Positions 8,896 to 17,007 of a DNA stretch of 64,000 nt are shown here, piece by piece. The notes below the pieces were generated by a model. It worked only from the letters and a program-made list of their open reading frames with translations, was not told the DNA's origin and did no database searches. Source of the stretch: Planctomyces sp. SH-PL62 (lineage in GTDB: Bacteria > Planctomycetota > Planctomycetia > Isosphaerales > Isosphaeraceae); contig NZ_CP011273.1 in NCBI RefSeq assembly GCF_001610895.1, forward strand, positions 1,426,001-1,490,000. Reading direction: 5' to 3'. A program made the position numbers and the translations under genes. Position 1 is the stretch's first letter, and the number at the start of each line of letters is the position of its first letter.

Positions 8896-8923
8896 TGTCA
8901 CAAAACGACGCGGTCCATTCGTC
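8896..8923 (+). promoter_or_regulatory. Predicted ECF41-type promoter
   Basis: TGTCACA at 8896-8902 is followed after 17 bases by CGTC at 8920-8923. The published ECF41 consensus is TGTCACA, a spacer of about 16, then CGTC. The site lies about 53 bases ahead of the cupin start and upstream of a gene for an ECF41-type sigma factor, as expected for an autoregulated operon. The motif is seen directly; its use by this sigma factor is inference. Confidence 0.7.
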
Positions 8924-8975
8924 CTTGATTCCAGACGACACGACACCTTCACTTCACTTCGGCGGAGGGAATGCG

Positions 8976-9398
8976 ATGACTCGTAAAAAGCTGATACTGG
9001 CATCGGCCATGATGCTGGGGACGGTCGGTCTGGCTGCGGCCCGGCATGACGAGAGCCAGGAAGCGGTCAAGCCGCTGACGGTCGTAGAGATCGCCGAGAA
9101 GCTCGACGACAAGGAGATGAACGCGACGGCGGTCGAGGTGACGCTGGAGCCCGGTCATGCGGGCGTCTCGCACCGACATCCGGGACCGGCGTTCGGGTAC
9201 GTCCTGGAAGGGGAGTACGAGTGGGCCGTCGACGACCATCCCGCCAGGATCCTCAAGGCGGGCGAGACGTTCTACGAGCCGGGCGGATGCCTGCATCGCG
9301 TGTCCAGGAATCCGGGCAAGGTCAAGATGCGCATGCTGGCGTGGGTCTTGCACCCGCGCGACGCGGCGAGTCTCGTCATCCCGGAGCACGCGGAGTAA
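8976..9398 (+). CDS. Secreted cupin-domain protein
   Basis: The 140-residue product has an N-terminal signal peptide (KKLILASAMMLGTVGLAAA) and one cupin barrel: motif 1 is HAGVSHRHPGPAFGYVLEGE with the HxH metal ligands, and motif 2 is AGETFYEPGGCLHRV. It is probably a periplasmic metal-binding protein; the substrate is unknown. ATG 8976 is five bases after GGAGGG (8965-8970) and starts the signal peptide. It is the first gene of the module that continues with an ECF41 sigma factor 28 bases downstream and a reductase, and a matching promoter lies just upstream, so it is likely part of the sigma factor's own regulon. Confidence 0.85.
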   Translation: MTRKKLILASAMMLGTVGLAAARHDESQEAVKPLTVVEIAEKLDDKEMNATAVEVTLEPGHAGVSHRHPGPAFGYVLEGEYEWAVDDHPARILKAGETFYEPGGCLHRVSRNPGKVKMRMLAWVLHPRDAASLVIPEHAE

Positions 9399-9426
9399 AC
9401 CCAGGCGCCAACCGCGCGAGGGCGGA

Positions 9427-10275
9427 ATGACCGACGACGTGATCGCCATGCGGCCTCGAATGATGTCCGTCGCCTACCGGATGCTCGGCAGCGTGGCGGA
9501 CGCCGAGGACGCCGTCCAGGACGCCTTCGTGCGGTATCAGACCGCCGGCGGCGTCTCCTCGCCGGAAGGATTTCTCATCCGCACCACCACCCGCCTTTGC
9601 ATCGACCGGCTGCGGGCGCGGCGAAGGCGGGAGTACATCGGACCCTGGGTCCCCGAGCCGGTGGCGACGGGAGAGGCCGACGAGGCTTCCGCCCTGTCCG
9701 AATCACTCACCCAGGCATTCCTGCTGCTGCTGGAGCGGCTGTCGCCCCAGGAGAGGGCGGCGTTCCTGCTGCGGACGGTGTTCGACTACGAGTACGCCCA
9801 GATCAGCGAGGTGCTGGGCAAGCCCGAGGCGACCGCCCGCCAGATCGTCAGTCGCGCCCGGCGTCGGCTCGGCCTGGACTCGACACGCAGGTTCCCCGCG
9901 TCGCCGGTGCGCGCGGAGGGGCTGGCTGAGCGGTTCCTGCAAGCCTGCCGCGCGGGGGACGTGAGGGCCGTCGAGGGGATGCTCGCGGAAGACGCCGAGG
10001 TCCATTCCGACGGTGGTGGCCGAGTCTCGGCCGCCCGGGTCGTGATCCTCGGTCGGGAACGCGCCGCCCGGTTCCTCTCGGGCGTGTTCGGAAAGAAGCG
10101 GCTTAACTGCGAGATGCTTCCGACCACGGTCAACGGCCAGCCCGGCGTGGTGTTCGTGTTCGACGGCGCCGTCGTCCAGGTGGCGTCCCTGCGCATCGAG
10201 GGCGGGGTCAGAGCGGTGTACATGACCAGCAACCCGGACAAGCTGGCCCGCTGGTCTTCGGCCCAGGTCGACTAG
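9427..10275 (+). CDS. ECF41-type sigma factor with SnoaL-like C-terminal domain
   Basis: The 282-residue product has sigma region 2 at about residues 8-75 (SVAYRMLGSVADAEDAVQDAF), region 4 at about 105-155 (LSPQERAAFLLRTVFDYEYAQISEVL with ARQIVSRARRRL), and a fused C-terminal SnoaL-like domain at about 165-280. It carries the two ECF41 tail hallmarks: a DGGGR stretch (family form DGPGG) near residue 196 and NPDKL close to the C-terminus. In this family the fused domain takes the place of an anti-sigma factor. The gene lies between a cupin and an SDR reductase, fitting the oxidoreductase/epimerase neighbourhood known for ECF41. Confidence 0.92.
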   Translation: MTDDVIAMRPRMMSVAYRMLGSVADAEDAVQDAFVRYQTAGGVSSPEGFLIRTTTRLCIDRLRARRRREYIGPWVPEPVATGEADEASALSESLTQAFLLLLERLSPQERAAFLLRTVFDYEYAQISEVLGKPEATARQIVSRARRRLGLDSTRRFPASPVRAEGLAERFLQACRAGDVRAVEGMLAEDAEVHSDGGGRVSAARVVILGRERAARFLSGVFGKKRLNCEMLPTTVNGQPGVVFVFDGAVVQVASLRIEGGVRAVYMTSNPDKLARWSSAQVD

Positions 10276-10296
10276 GTTTTTCAACAGGAGATCGGC

Positions 10297-11037
10297 ATGA
10301 AGATCGTCGTGATCGGCGGCAGCGGGCTCATCGGAAAGAAGCTGATTCCTCTTCTGCGGGAGCGCGGACACGACGCCGTGTCGGCGTCTCCTTCCTCGGG
10401 CGTCAACGCCCTGACGGGTGAGGGCCTGGGCGAGGCGTTCGCGGGCGCCCAGGTCGTCGTCGACGTTTCCAATTCTCCCTCGTTCGAGGACGGGGCGGTC
10501 CTGGCGTTCTTCGAGACCTCGGGGCGCAACATCATGGCCGCGGCACGGGCCGCCGGCGTGGGGCACCACGTCGCGTTGTCGGTCGTCGGGGCCGATCGGC
10601 TGCCGGACAGCGGTTACATGCGGGCGAAGGTCGCTCAGGAGGCCCTCATCAAGGCCTCCGCAATCCCGTACACGATCGTCCGGGCGACCCAGTTTTTCGA
10701 ATTCCTCGGCGCGATCGCCGGGTCGGACGACGGCGAGATTCGGCTCCCGACCGCGCCCATGCAGCCGCTGGCGGCCGACGACGTGGCGGCCGCGCTCGCC
10801 GGCGTCGCCGCCGAGCCGCCGCACAACGGCACGGTGGAGGTGGCGGGGCCGGAATCGCTCTCCATCGCCGACTTCGTGGGACGCTTCCTCGCCGCGAAGG
10901 GGGATGGACGGAAGGTGGTCGCGGACCCGCAAGCCCGCTATTTCGGAGCCGCCCTGGACGGCCGCGGCCTGAACCCCGAGTCGAGCCCGATCGTCGGGTC
11001 GACGCGGTTCGAGGACTGGATCGGCAGGACCCCGTGA
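10297..11037 (+). CDS. NAD(P)-binding atypical SDR / NmrA-like reductase
   Basis: The 246-residue protein starts with the dinucleotide-binding loop GGSGLIGKK at residues 7-15 after a beta strand KIVVI, and keeps the atypical-SDR features VVDVSNSPSFED, AAGVGHHVALSVVGAD and a YMRAK-type motif near residue 108 in place of classical YxxxK. It probably reduces or isomerises a small organic substrate in the cytoplasm. It follows the ECF41 sigma gene by 21 bases, with CAGGAG upstream, so it is very likely cotranscribed. Genes of this class are the typical targets of ECF41 factors. Confidence 0.87.
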   Translation: MKIVVIGGSGLIGKKLIPLLRERGHDAVSASPSSGVNALTGEGLGEAFAGAQVVVDVSNSPSFEDGAVLAFFETSGRNIMAAARAAGVGHHVALSVVGADRLPDSGYMRAKVAQEALIKASAIPYTIVRATQFFEFLGAIAGSDDGEIRLPTAPMQPLAADDVAAALAGVAAEPPHNGTVEVAGPESLSIADFVGRFLAAKGDGRKVVADPQARYFGAALDGRGLNPESSPIVGSTRFEDWIGRTP

Positions 11038-11064
11038 CATCGGGACGTCGGGCTCCGGTTCCCC

Positions 11065-12537
11065 TCAGCGCCCGGCCTCGCGGGACCGATCGTCGGGAAG
11101 AGTCGGTGGCGCCGCGGGCGTCGTCGCCTCTTCGGCGTTCCGAAGGTCGCGTCTGAGGGTCGACACGAATGGAGAGTTCGTGGCGTCCGGCCCGATGACG
11201 ACGTCGGCCCGACCCTCTGGGGCGGGCTGGAGGGCAGGGGCCAGGATCGCGAGCGTCCTAGCCCACCTGTCCGCCTCCTCACTTTCCGCGATGCTGGCCG
11301 TTTCCCACCGATTCTCCGCCGCTTTCCTGGCGATCTCTCGGAGGACGGCGACGTCATCCGTGTTATACCCCCGCCCGGCGGTCGAGAGTCCGCACAGGAA
11401 GCCGACTGTGCAGATCAAGCCTGTCGCCGCATAGGCGAATGTCGTTCTCGCCCTCCCCGCGGAAAGGGCGCGGTCGATCACGGCCCCGGCCAGGATCATG
11501 ACCGGCGGGAAGATGAACTCGAGGTAACGCGGCGCAACGGGCAGGGCGACGAACCGGCTCAGATTGGAACTGCCGAAATTGATGTACGCCCCGGGAATCA
11601 AGGCCCAAAGGATGAGCAGCATCGAACGTCTCGCCCCGAGGAACCACGGCGCGCAGGCGGCGAGGGCGAGGCAGCCGATCGAATGGATTCCGAAGTCCTG
11701 ATTCGGCAGGACGAGCATGCGCGGATAGGACTTGAGCAGCCGGTAGCGGAGATCGCGGTTGACGCTCAGGACCATCTCCGATTGCTCATGCAAGGCCATG
11801 GCATGGGGCCGAAACAGGAGATCCCCGGAGGCCGCCAGGTAGTACGCGTGCTCCAGAGCCAGGACCGACGCGCAGCCGAGGCACACGCCCAGCGCGGTCC
11901 GCCATCGACGTCCGCTCGCCGCGTCGACCACGAGGACGAGGCCGATGAACAGCGCGGGTTCCTTCGTCAAATAGCCGACGCCGCAGCAGAGGCCGGCGAC
12001 GAACCCGGGCAGCAACCGGCTCCCATGCCTCGCGCGTACATAGGCCAGCACGCCGAGCAGGACGTAGAACTCCGCCAACGTCTCCGGCACGAGGATCGTC
12101 GCGTAACGAAGCTGGATGGGAAGTGTGGCGTAGAGAAGCCCCGCGACGACTCCCGCTCGGTTTCCGAACAGGTCCGACGCGATCAACGCGAGCACGACCA
12201 CCGACCCGGCCGAAGCGAGCAACGGCAGCAAGATCGTGGTCCACTCGGCGAGGCCGAACAGGCGATAGACCAGGCCGACCGGAAGGAGCAGACCAAAACG
12301 GATCGCGTAATGGTGCGCCTCGATCGCGTAACTGGAATCGGCGATGTGCTGGGCGAAGCGAGAATATCCCAGGTCGTCCGAGCCGATCAGCCCCGTGAAG
12401 CAAGCGAGCCGAAGCAAGAGGCTGTTAATAAACAGAAGGATATATTTGGGCGAAGGATTCGGGGGCGTCACGTGCCGTCTCTCCGTTTCGTCATCCTGGC
12501 GACTCAGTTCCGCCGCCCCTGTCGCTGGGGAGTTCAT
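11065..12537 (-). CDS. GT39-like polytopic membrane glycosyltransferase
   Basis: The roughly 490-residue protein has about ten membrane segments and the early acidic luminal loop SDDLGYSRFAQHIADSS that is typical of PMT_2/ArnT-like glycosyltransferases using polyprenyl-phosphate sugars. Further landmarks are ILVPETLAEFYVLLGVLAYVRAR and GVGYLTKEPALFIGLVLVV. Donor and acceptor are unknown. The start is uncertain: ATG 12537 is taken, but an upstream ATG at 12585 is in frame and the N-terminal 25 residues are polar. The gene stands alone and faces away from the PEP-CTERM genes. Confidence 0.78.
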   Translation of the reverse strand: MNSPATGAAELSRQDDETERRHVTPPNPSPKYILLFINSLLLRLACFTGLIGSDDLGYSRFAQHIADSSYAIEAHHYAIRFGLLLPVGLVYRLFGLAEWTTILLPLLASAGSVVVLALIASDLFGNRAGVVAGLLYATLPIQLRYATILVPETLAEFYVLLGVLAYVRARHGSRLLPGFVAGLCCGVGYLTKEPALFIGLVLVVDAASGRRWRTALGVCLGCASVLALEHAYYLAASGDLLFRPHAMALHEQSEMVLSVNRDLRYRLLKSYPRMLVLPNQDFGIHSIGCLALAACAPWFLGARRSMLLILWALIPGAYINFGSSNLSRFVALPVAPRYLEFIFPPVMILAGAVIDRALSAGRARTTFAYAATGLICTVGFLCGLSTAGRGYNTDDVAVLREIARKAAENRWETASIAESEEADRWARTLAILAPALQPAPEGRADVVIGPDATNSPFVSTLRRDLRNAEEATTPAAPPTLPDDRSREAGR

Positions 12538-12883
12538 GAGCCGGTCGACTCGAAATCCGCCGCATTGGAAACGAATCGAAAGCACGATTCAAGACAAATC
12601 CGCCCTGGGCCTTCCCGCCGCTTCGCCCGTCTCCTCGACTTATCGCCGATGGGCCGTAAATGTTGCGCCGAGCGGGCGAGACGATGCATGAAGGCCTCAT
12701 GCGGCCGCCGGAATCCCGGCTTGGGTGGCTTCTGAGCCTCATCGCTTGAAGCCCGGGGGCGGCGGGTGTTCGATGGGACTGCAATCATGCAGTGCCAGGT
12801 GAGGCGGCTCGCCGTCCGGCGACCGAAGCGGACGGCGTGCAGAGAGCCGCCTCACGAGTGAACCCGTCGGATTCGGAGTCTCC
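12538..12883. other. Divergent intergenic region
   Basis: The region lies between two divergent genes and should hold both promoters. Its main feature is the large hairpin at 12799-12855 listed separately. GGAG at 12875-12878 serves the downstream PEP-CTERM gene. No small gene is supported; the short frames here have no ribosome binding site or recognisable product. Confidence 0.5.
12799..12855 (+). promoter_or_regulatory. Long two-part hairpin in the leader of the first PEP-CTERM gene
   Basis: GTGAGGCGGCTC (12799-12810) pairs perfectly with GAGCCGCCTCAC (12844-12855), and directly inside it GCCGTCCG (12811-12818) pairs with CGGACGGC (12829-12836). This gives a 20-base-pair stem with a one-sided seven-base bulge and a ten-base loop, 28 bases before the start codon. 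No T-run follows, so it is not a standard terminator. It may be a leader RNA structure or a protein-binding site. Confidence 0.5.
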
Positions 12884-13923
12884 ATGTCGAAGCTTGTGAA
12901 GTCCGTATCGATCCTTCTCCTCCTGGGAACCATTGCGACGCCGACGACGGCGAGGGCCGACCTTCTGACGACCTGGAACCTGATCGCCACCGGCGATCTC
13001 TACGCGGCGAACGACGCCCAGGGGGCGTCCGCGTCGGTGGAAATCTGTATGTGCAGAACACGTTCGAAGCTGCGGCCAATGTGGGCGTCGCGACCGGCCC
13101 CGCCCTGGTGGTCGGCGGCGGCGTCATCACCGCGCAGCAGAACGCCTCGACCGTGAAGGTGAACAAGGGGAGCGCCGTGATCGGCGGGACGGTCAACGGC
13201 GGCGCCACGAACCCCAACCAGAACAACCAGTCGATCGTCGTGTCCCAGGCGCCCGGCGGCACGGTCACGTTCGACTCCGGCGTGAGCGGCGTCGGCGCGG
13301 CGGACTACGCCGAGCTCAAGGCCGACTCGGCGGCCTTCCGGGCGATGGCGTCGACCGGCGGGGCGGTCGTGATCCCGTCGCCCGTCGGCCAGGACGGCCT
13401 GGCCGCGTTCACCCTGACCGGGGCGAACTTCGACGCGAACGGGAACGCCGTGTTCGACATCGACGGCGAGTCGCTCTTCGAGAACACGAAGGTGCAGCAA
13501 ATCTCCCTCTATCTGAACGGGCACAGCCTGGCCAAGGGCGAATCGGTCGTCTTCAACGTCAGCGGCGTGAACTTCGATTTCGCCAGGTCCTACAATTTCA
13601 CGGACGGGTTCGTCGGCTCGGTCGCGAACATCATCTGGAACTTCTACGAAGCGACGAGCATCAACCTGAACAACAGCAACTTTCGCGGCGCCATGCTCGC
13701 GCCCGACGCCATCCTGACGAACATCAACACGATCGACGGATCGGTCTTCGTCAAGGAGCTCGGCACCCGGTACGGAAACGGCATGCGGGCGGAAATCCAC
13801 ACCCCGCTCTACCTGGGCTACGTCCCCCCGCCGTCCGCGGTCCCCGAGCCGTCGAGCCTGGCGATGGCGGGCCTGGCCGCTCTCGGCGCCGCCGCCTGGC
13901 GACTCCGTCGACGGTCGGTTTGA
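12884..13923 (+). pseudogene. Choice-of-anchor A / PEP-CTERM protein, broken by a one-base frameshift
   Basis: The first frame (12884 on) gives a signal peptide and ADLLTTWNLIATGDLYAAND, then fails after AQGA. The protein resumes in another frame from about 13027 as VRVGGNLYVQNTF and runs to 13923, through the choice-of-anchor A core (FNVSGVNFDFARS, NIIWNFYEATSINL, LAPDAILTN, IDGSVFV) to a C-terminal VPEPSS, a membrane helix and RRR, the PEP-CTERM sorting tail. The intact neighbour at 14176 reads straight through the same point, where it has GCC against GC here, so one base is missing near 13026. It is either a recent pseudogene, a sequencing error in a G-run, or, less likely, a programmed shift. 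Confidence 0.85.
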
Positions 13924-13955
13924 CCGCCGCGATCCAGGACTCCGACGCCCCACAG

Positions 13956-13980
13956 CCCCCGCGATCTCGCGGGGGTTTTT
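13956..13980 (+). terminator. Rho-independent terminator after the first PEP-CTERM gene
   Basis: CCCCCGCG and CGCGGGGG form a tight stem around ATCT and are followed at once by five T at 13976-13980. The position, 33 bases after the stop, makes it the transcription end of the first copy and separates it from the second. Confidence 0.88.
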
Positions 13981-14175
13981 ATGCGCCTCACGCTCATCAT
14001 CCCGGCGACCGCCGCCGACTTCCTGGAACGCCCGGATGATTCGTTTCTCCTCGTCCGCAATCGCGACCTACTGGTTGATAGAGACGACGCCGTCGCAGGG
14101 AGTGGATCGACCGCTCCCCTCCAGTTCGGAAGGGACCATCCTGATCGACGGCCGTCGCGCACCACGAGCAACGCC

Positions 14176-15207
14176 ATGACGAAGCAGACGAAGTGCGGGC
14201 TGGTTTTCTTCCTGACGTGCCTGGCCTCGACGGCCATGCCGGCGCGGGCGGACCTGCTGACCAACTGGAATCTGGTGACGACCGGCGATCTCTATGCAAG
14301 CTCCAACGTCCAGGGGGCCGTGCGCGTGGGGGGGAACCTCTACGTCCAGAACTCCTTCGAGGTCGCCGCGAAGCAAGGCTCGCCCGAATCGTCGAATCCC
14401 TCGCTGATGGTCGGCGGCGACGTCAAGACCAGCGGCAAGAACCCTGAAACCATCAAGATCCTCAAGGGGGACGGCCTCATCGGGGGCGCGATCAACGGGG
14501 CGACCGACGGCAAGGCCCGGATCGTGTCGGCCCGCGACGGCGCGAGCGTCAAGTTCGACTCCTCCGCATCCCAGATCAAGGCCGCCGACGCCAAGGAACT
14601 GCTCGCCGATTCCCAGGCTTTTCAGGCCATGAAGGGGGGCGAGCAGTCCATCTTCATCTCGACGAAGCAGGTCGACACCGCCCGATTCCAGGTTCTGTCG
14701 GTGGATTCCCTCGGGAACGCGGTCTTCGACGTCGACGGCGAGCGACTGTTCGAGAACAACAAGGTCCGCGGCTTCTCGCTCGACCTCAACGGCCACAAGT
14801 TCGGCGAAGGCCAGTCCATCGTCTTCAACGTCGGCGGCGTGGATCTGGACTTCCGCAACGGCCTGAACTTCGACGGCGCGTTCCGCGGCGCGGTCGCGAA
14901 CATCATCTGGAATTTCTACGAAGCCAGGGAGGTCGACCTCAACAGGAACAACTTCGCCGGCAGCCTGCTCGCCCCGAACGCCCTGCTGACCAACGCCAAT
15001 TCCATCGACGGGTCGGTCTTCGTCAATTCGTTCGGCACCCGCCACGGCGACGGAATGCTCGCCGGCGTCCGGGTCCCGATGTACGCGGGATACGATCCCT
15101 CGACCGTCCCGATCGCGACGACGCCCGAGCCGTCGAGCCTGGCGATGGCAGGGCTCGCCATCCTCTGCGGGGCCGTCTGGCGGTCTCGTCGCCGGATGTC
15201 GAGCTGA
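14176..15207 (+). CDS. Choice-of-anchor A family PEP-CTERM protein (intact tandem copy)
   Basis: The 343-residue product has a signal peptide to about residue 28 (ending PARADLL), the choice-of-anchor A domain with GNLYVQNSF, FNVGGVDLDF, NIIWNFYEAREVDL, LAPNALLTN and IDGSVFVNSF, and a C-terminal sorting tail of PEPSS, a hydrophobic helix (LAMAGLAILCGAVW) and RSRRR. Such proteins are exported and handed to an exosortase for surface attachment; no exosortase gene is in the window. ATG 14176 starts the signal peptide; an upstream in-frame extension to 13981 would cross a terminator. It is a tandem paralogue of the frameshifted gene at 12884 and shares its whole domain plan. Confidence 0.9.
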   Translation: MTKQTKCGLVFFLTCLASTAMPARADLLTNWNLVTTGDLYASSNVQGAVRVGGNLYVQNSFEVAAKQGSPESSNPSLMVGGDVKTSGKNPETIKILKGDGLIGGAINGATDGKARIVSARDGASVKFDSSASQIKAADAKELLADSQAFQAMKGGEQSIFISTKQVDTARFQVLSVDSLGNAVFDVDGERLFENNKVRGFSLDLNGHKFGEGQSIVFNVGGVDLDFRNGLNFDGAFRGAVANIIWNFYEAREVDLNRNNFAGSLLAPNALLTNANSIDGSVFVNSFGTRHGDGMLAGVRVPMYAGYDPSTVPIATTPEPSSLAMAGLAILCGAVWRSRRRMSS

Positions 15208-15552
15208 ACGGACGCGGGCGACCCGCCCCGCCCTCGCCGCCCCGCGCCGCGAGGGTTTTTCCGCGCTCCCGAGCTTCCGAGGAGGAATCGTGGCAGCCCC
15301 TTGGCTGAACGCGTTCGTCGATGTATTCTGAAAAGACTGGACGGGAGCCGCGTCAGGGCCCGAAACCCCTTTCTGGATCGAGCGGGGGCGGAGTCGTCCG
15401 CATCCCCGCCGCTGGCGCCTTTCTCGCACAAGGGCTGATCACTGTCCTCCAGAGCGTCGGCCCCGCCGCAGGCGGCCGGGAGCGGCCTGGGGGCGCGTCG
15501 GCGGATCGTCCTTCACCGACGTCCCGAGCTACGGTTTCACCGGGAGACGACC
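15208..15552. other. Intergenic region before the octaheme cytochrome gene
   Basis: It opens with the terminator at 15231-15260. The remaining 290 bases show no gene, no clear sigma-70 promoter and no recognised repeat. GGGAG at 15541-15545 is the likely ribosome binding site of the cytochrome gene. Confidence 0.45.
15231..15260 (+). terminator. Terminator after the second PEP-CTERM gene
   Basis: CCCTCG at 15231-15236 pairs with CGAGGG at 15250-15255 over a GC-rich loop and is followed by five T at 15256-15260. Confidence 0.75.
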
Positions 15553-17007
15553 ATGTCGTTCCGCGGATTGTTCATCGCCGTCCTCCTCAGCACGGCCATG
15601 ATCGTATCGGCGTTTATGCTTCAGTCCCGTCGTCCGCGACACGAGGTCGCCCGACCGACGGCCGACCTCGTCAAGGCCACCGGAAAGTGCGCCGACTGCC
15701 ACCGCAAGGAGACGTCGGCCGTCGTGCACGAGTACGAGATGAGCCTCCACAGCAAGGCGGGGATCAACTGCCTGGACTGCCACCAGCCGACCAAGGGCCA
15801 GGAGCCCTACGATCATAAAGGCTTCACGATCACCAAGAAGTTGACCTCGGCCAACTGCCAGGGGTGCCATCCCAAGCAGTTCGACGAATATCTGCGAAGT
15901 CGGCACGCCGCCCCCGCCTGGGCCGCCGTCTCCGGGACGGCCGACTTCACGCCCGAGCAGATCGCCTTCAGCGAGGCCATCCACAAGGGAGCCGTCGAGC
16001 GTCCGGCGCACCCGCTGACCGCCATCGAGGGGAAGGCCGCCGTCAACAAAGGCTGCCAGCAGTGCCACGACATCGGCCGGCCCAACCCCGACGGCTCGAT
16101 CGGCTCGTGCACCGCCTGCCACGCCCGCCACGTCGCGTCGGTGGAGCTGGCCCGCCTCCCCGAGACCTGCGGCCAGTGCCACATGGGGCCGGACCACTCC
16201 CAACTGGAGATCTACCACGAGTCCAAGCACGGCGTCCTCTTCAACGCTCAGCGGGGGAAGATGAACCTGGCCGCCCGGCCGGAGAAGCTCGACACCGCCG
16301 ACATGCCCGTCCCCACCTGCGCCACCTGCCACATGAGCGGACTTGAGGGGGAGAAGTTCACGCACGACGTGACCGAGCGGCTGTCCTACTTCCTGTTCGC
16401 CCCCGTCTCCGATCGCCGTCCCAAATACGAGGAAGGGCGTCGGAACATGAAGGCCATCTGCCTCAAGTGCCACACGAATCCCAAGATCCTCCAGTTCTAC
16501 GGCGAGGCCGAGGGGGTCGTGCGCTCAACCAACAAGCTGGTCAAGGAGTCCGACGACATCATGGCCGGCCTCCGCAAGGAAGGCCTGCTCACCGCCGAGC
16601 CGTTCGACGAGCCGATCGAGTACCTCCACTTCGACCTGTGGCATTACGGCGGACGGACCGCCAAGCACGGGGCGTACATGGGAGGGGCCGACTTCGTCCA
16701 GTGGCACGGCTATTACGAGATCGTCAGCAAGCTGACCGAGCTGAAGAAGTCCGCCGAGGACATCCGCGTCGCGGCGGGCAAGGGCGAGGCTACCCCCAAG
16801 CCCGAGTCGACCCCGGTGGAACCGGCGAAGGCCGCCCCCGAGACGAAGCCCGAATCGCGGAGCCCGGCCCCGGGCCCCGAGGCGAAGCCGGTCGAGTCCC
16901 CCAAGGGGGACGACCTGCCGGAGGACGTGTTCAAGCCGGAAGACAAGCCGGCCTCCACCCCTGACAAGCCGGGAGGCGAGGCCGATGCTCCGGCAGCTTC
17001 GAAGTAA
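15553..17007 (+). CDS. Octaheme c-type cytochrome, hydroxylamine-oxidoreductase-like
   Basis: The 484-residue product has an N-terminal membrane or signal helix (residues 6-22) and exactly eight CxxCH heme motifs, with cysteines at 46, 73, 102, 168, 186, 206, 256 and 303. After the last heme comes HGAYMGGADFVQWHGYYE at 372-389, a stretch of the type found in the HAO family of multiheme proteins. The tail (about 405-484) is Pro/Glu/Lys-rich and disordered. The protein would act outside the cytoplasmic membrane in electron transfer or in oxidation or reduction of small nitrogen compounds. Whether the P460 cross-linking tyrosine exists (Tyr375, 387 or 388 are candidates) needs alignment. The next gene overlaps it by 23 bases. 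Confidence 0.82.
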   Translation: MSFRGLFIAVLLSTAMIVSAFMLQSRRPRHEVARPTADLVKATGKCADCHRKETSAVVHEYEMSLHSKAGINCLDCHQPTKGQEPYDHKGFTITKKLTSANCQGCHPKQFDEYLRSRHAAPAWAAVSGTADFTPEQIAFSEAIHKGAVERPAHPLTAIEGKAAVNKGCQQCHDIGRPNPDGSIGSCTACHARHVASVELARLPETCGQCHMGPDHSQLEIYHESKHGVLFNAQRGKMNLAARPEKLDTADMPVPTCATCHMSGLEGEKFTHDVTERLSYFLFAPVSDRRPKYEEGRRNMKAICLKCHTNPKILQFYGEAEGVVRSTNKLVKESDDIMAGLRKEGLLTAEPFDEPIEYLHFDLWHYGGRTAKHGAYMGGADFVQWHGYYEIVSKLTELKKSAEDIRVAAGKGEATPKPESTPVEPAKAAPETKPESRSPAPGPEAKPVESPKGDDLPEDVFKPEDKPASTPDKPGGEADAPAASK

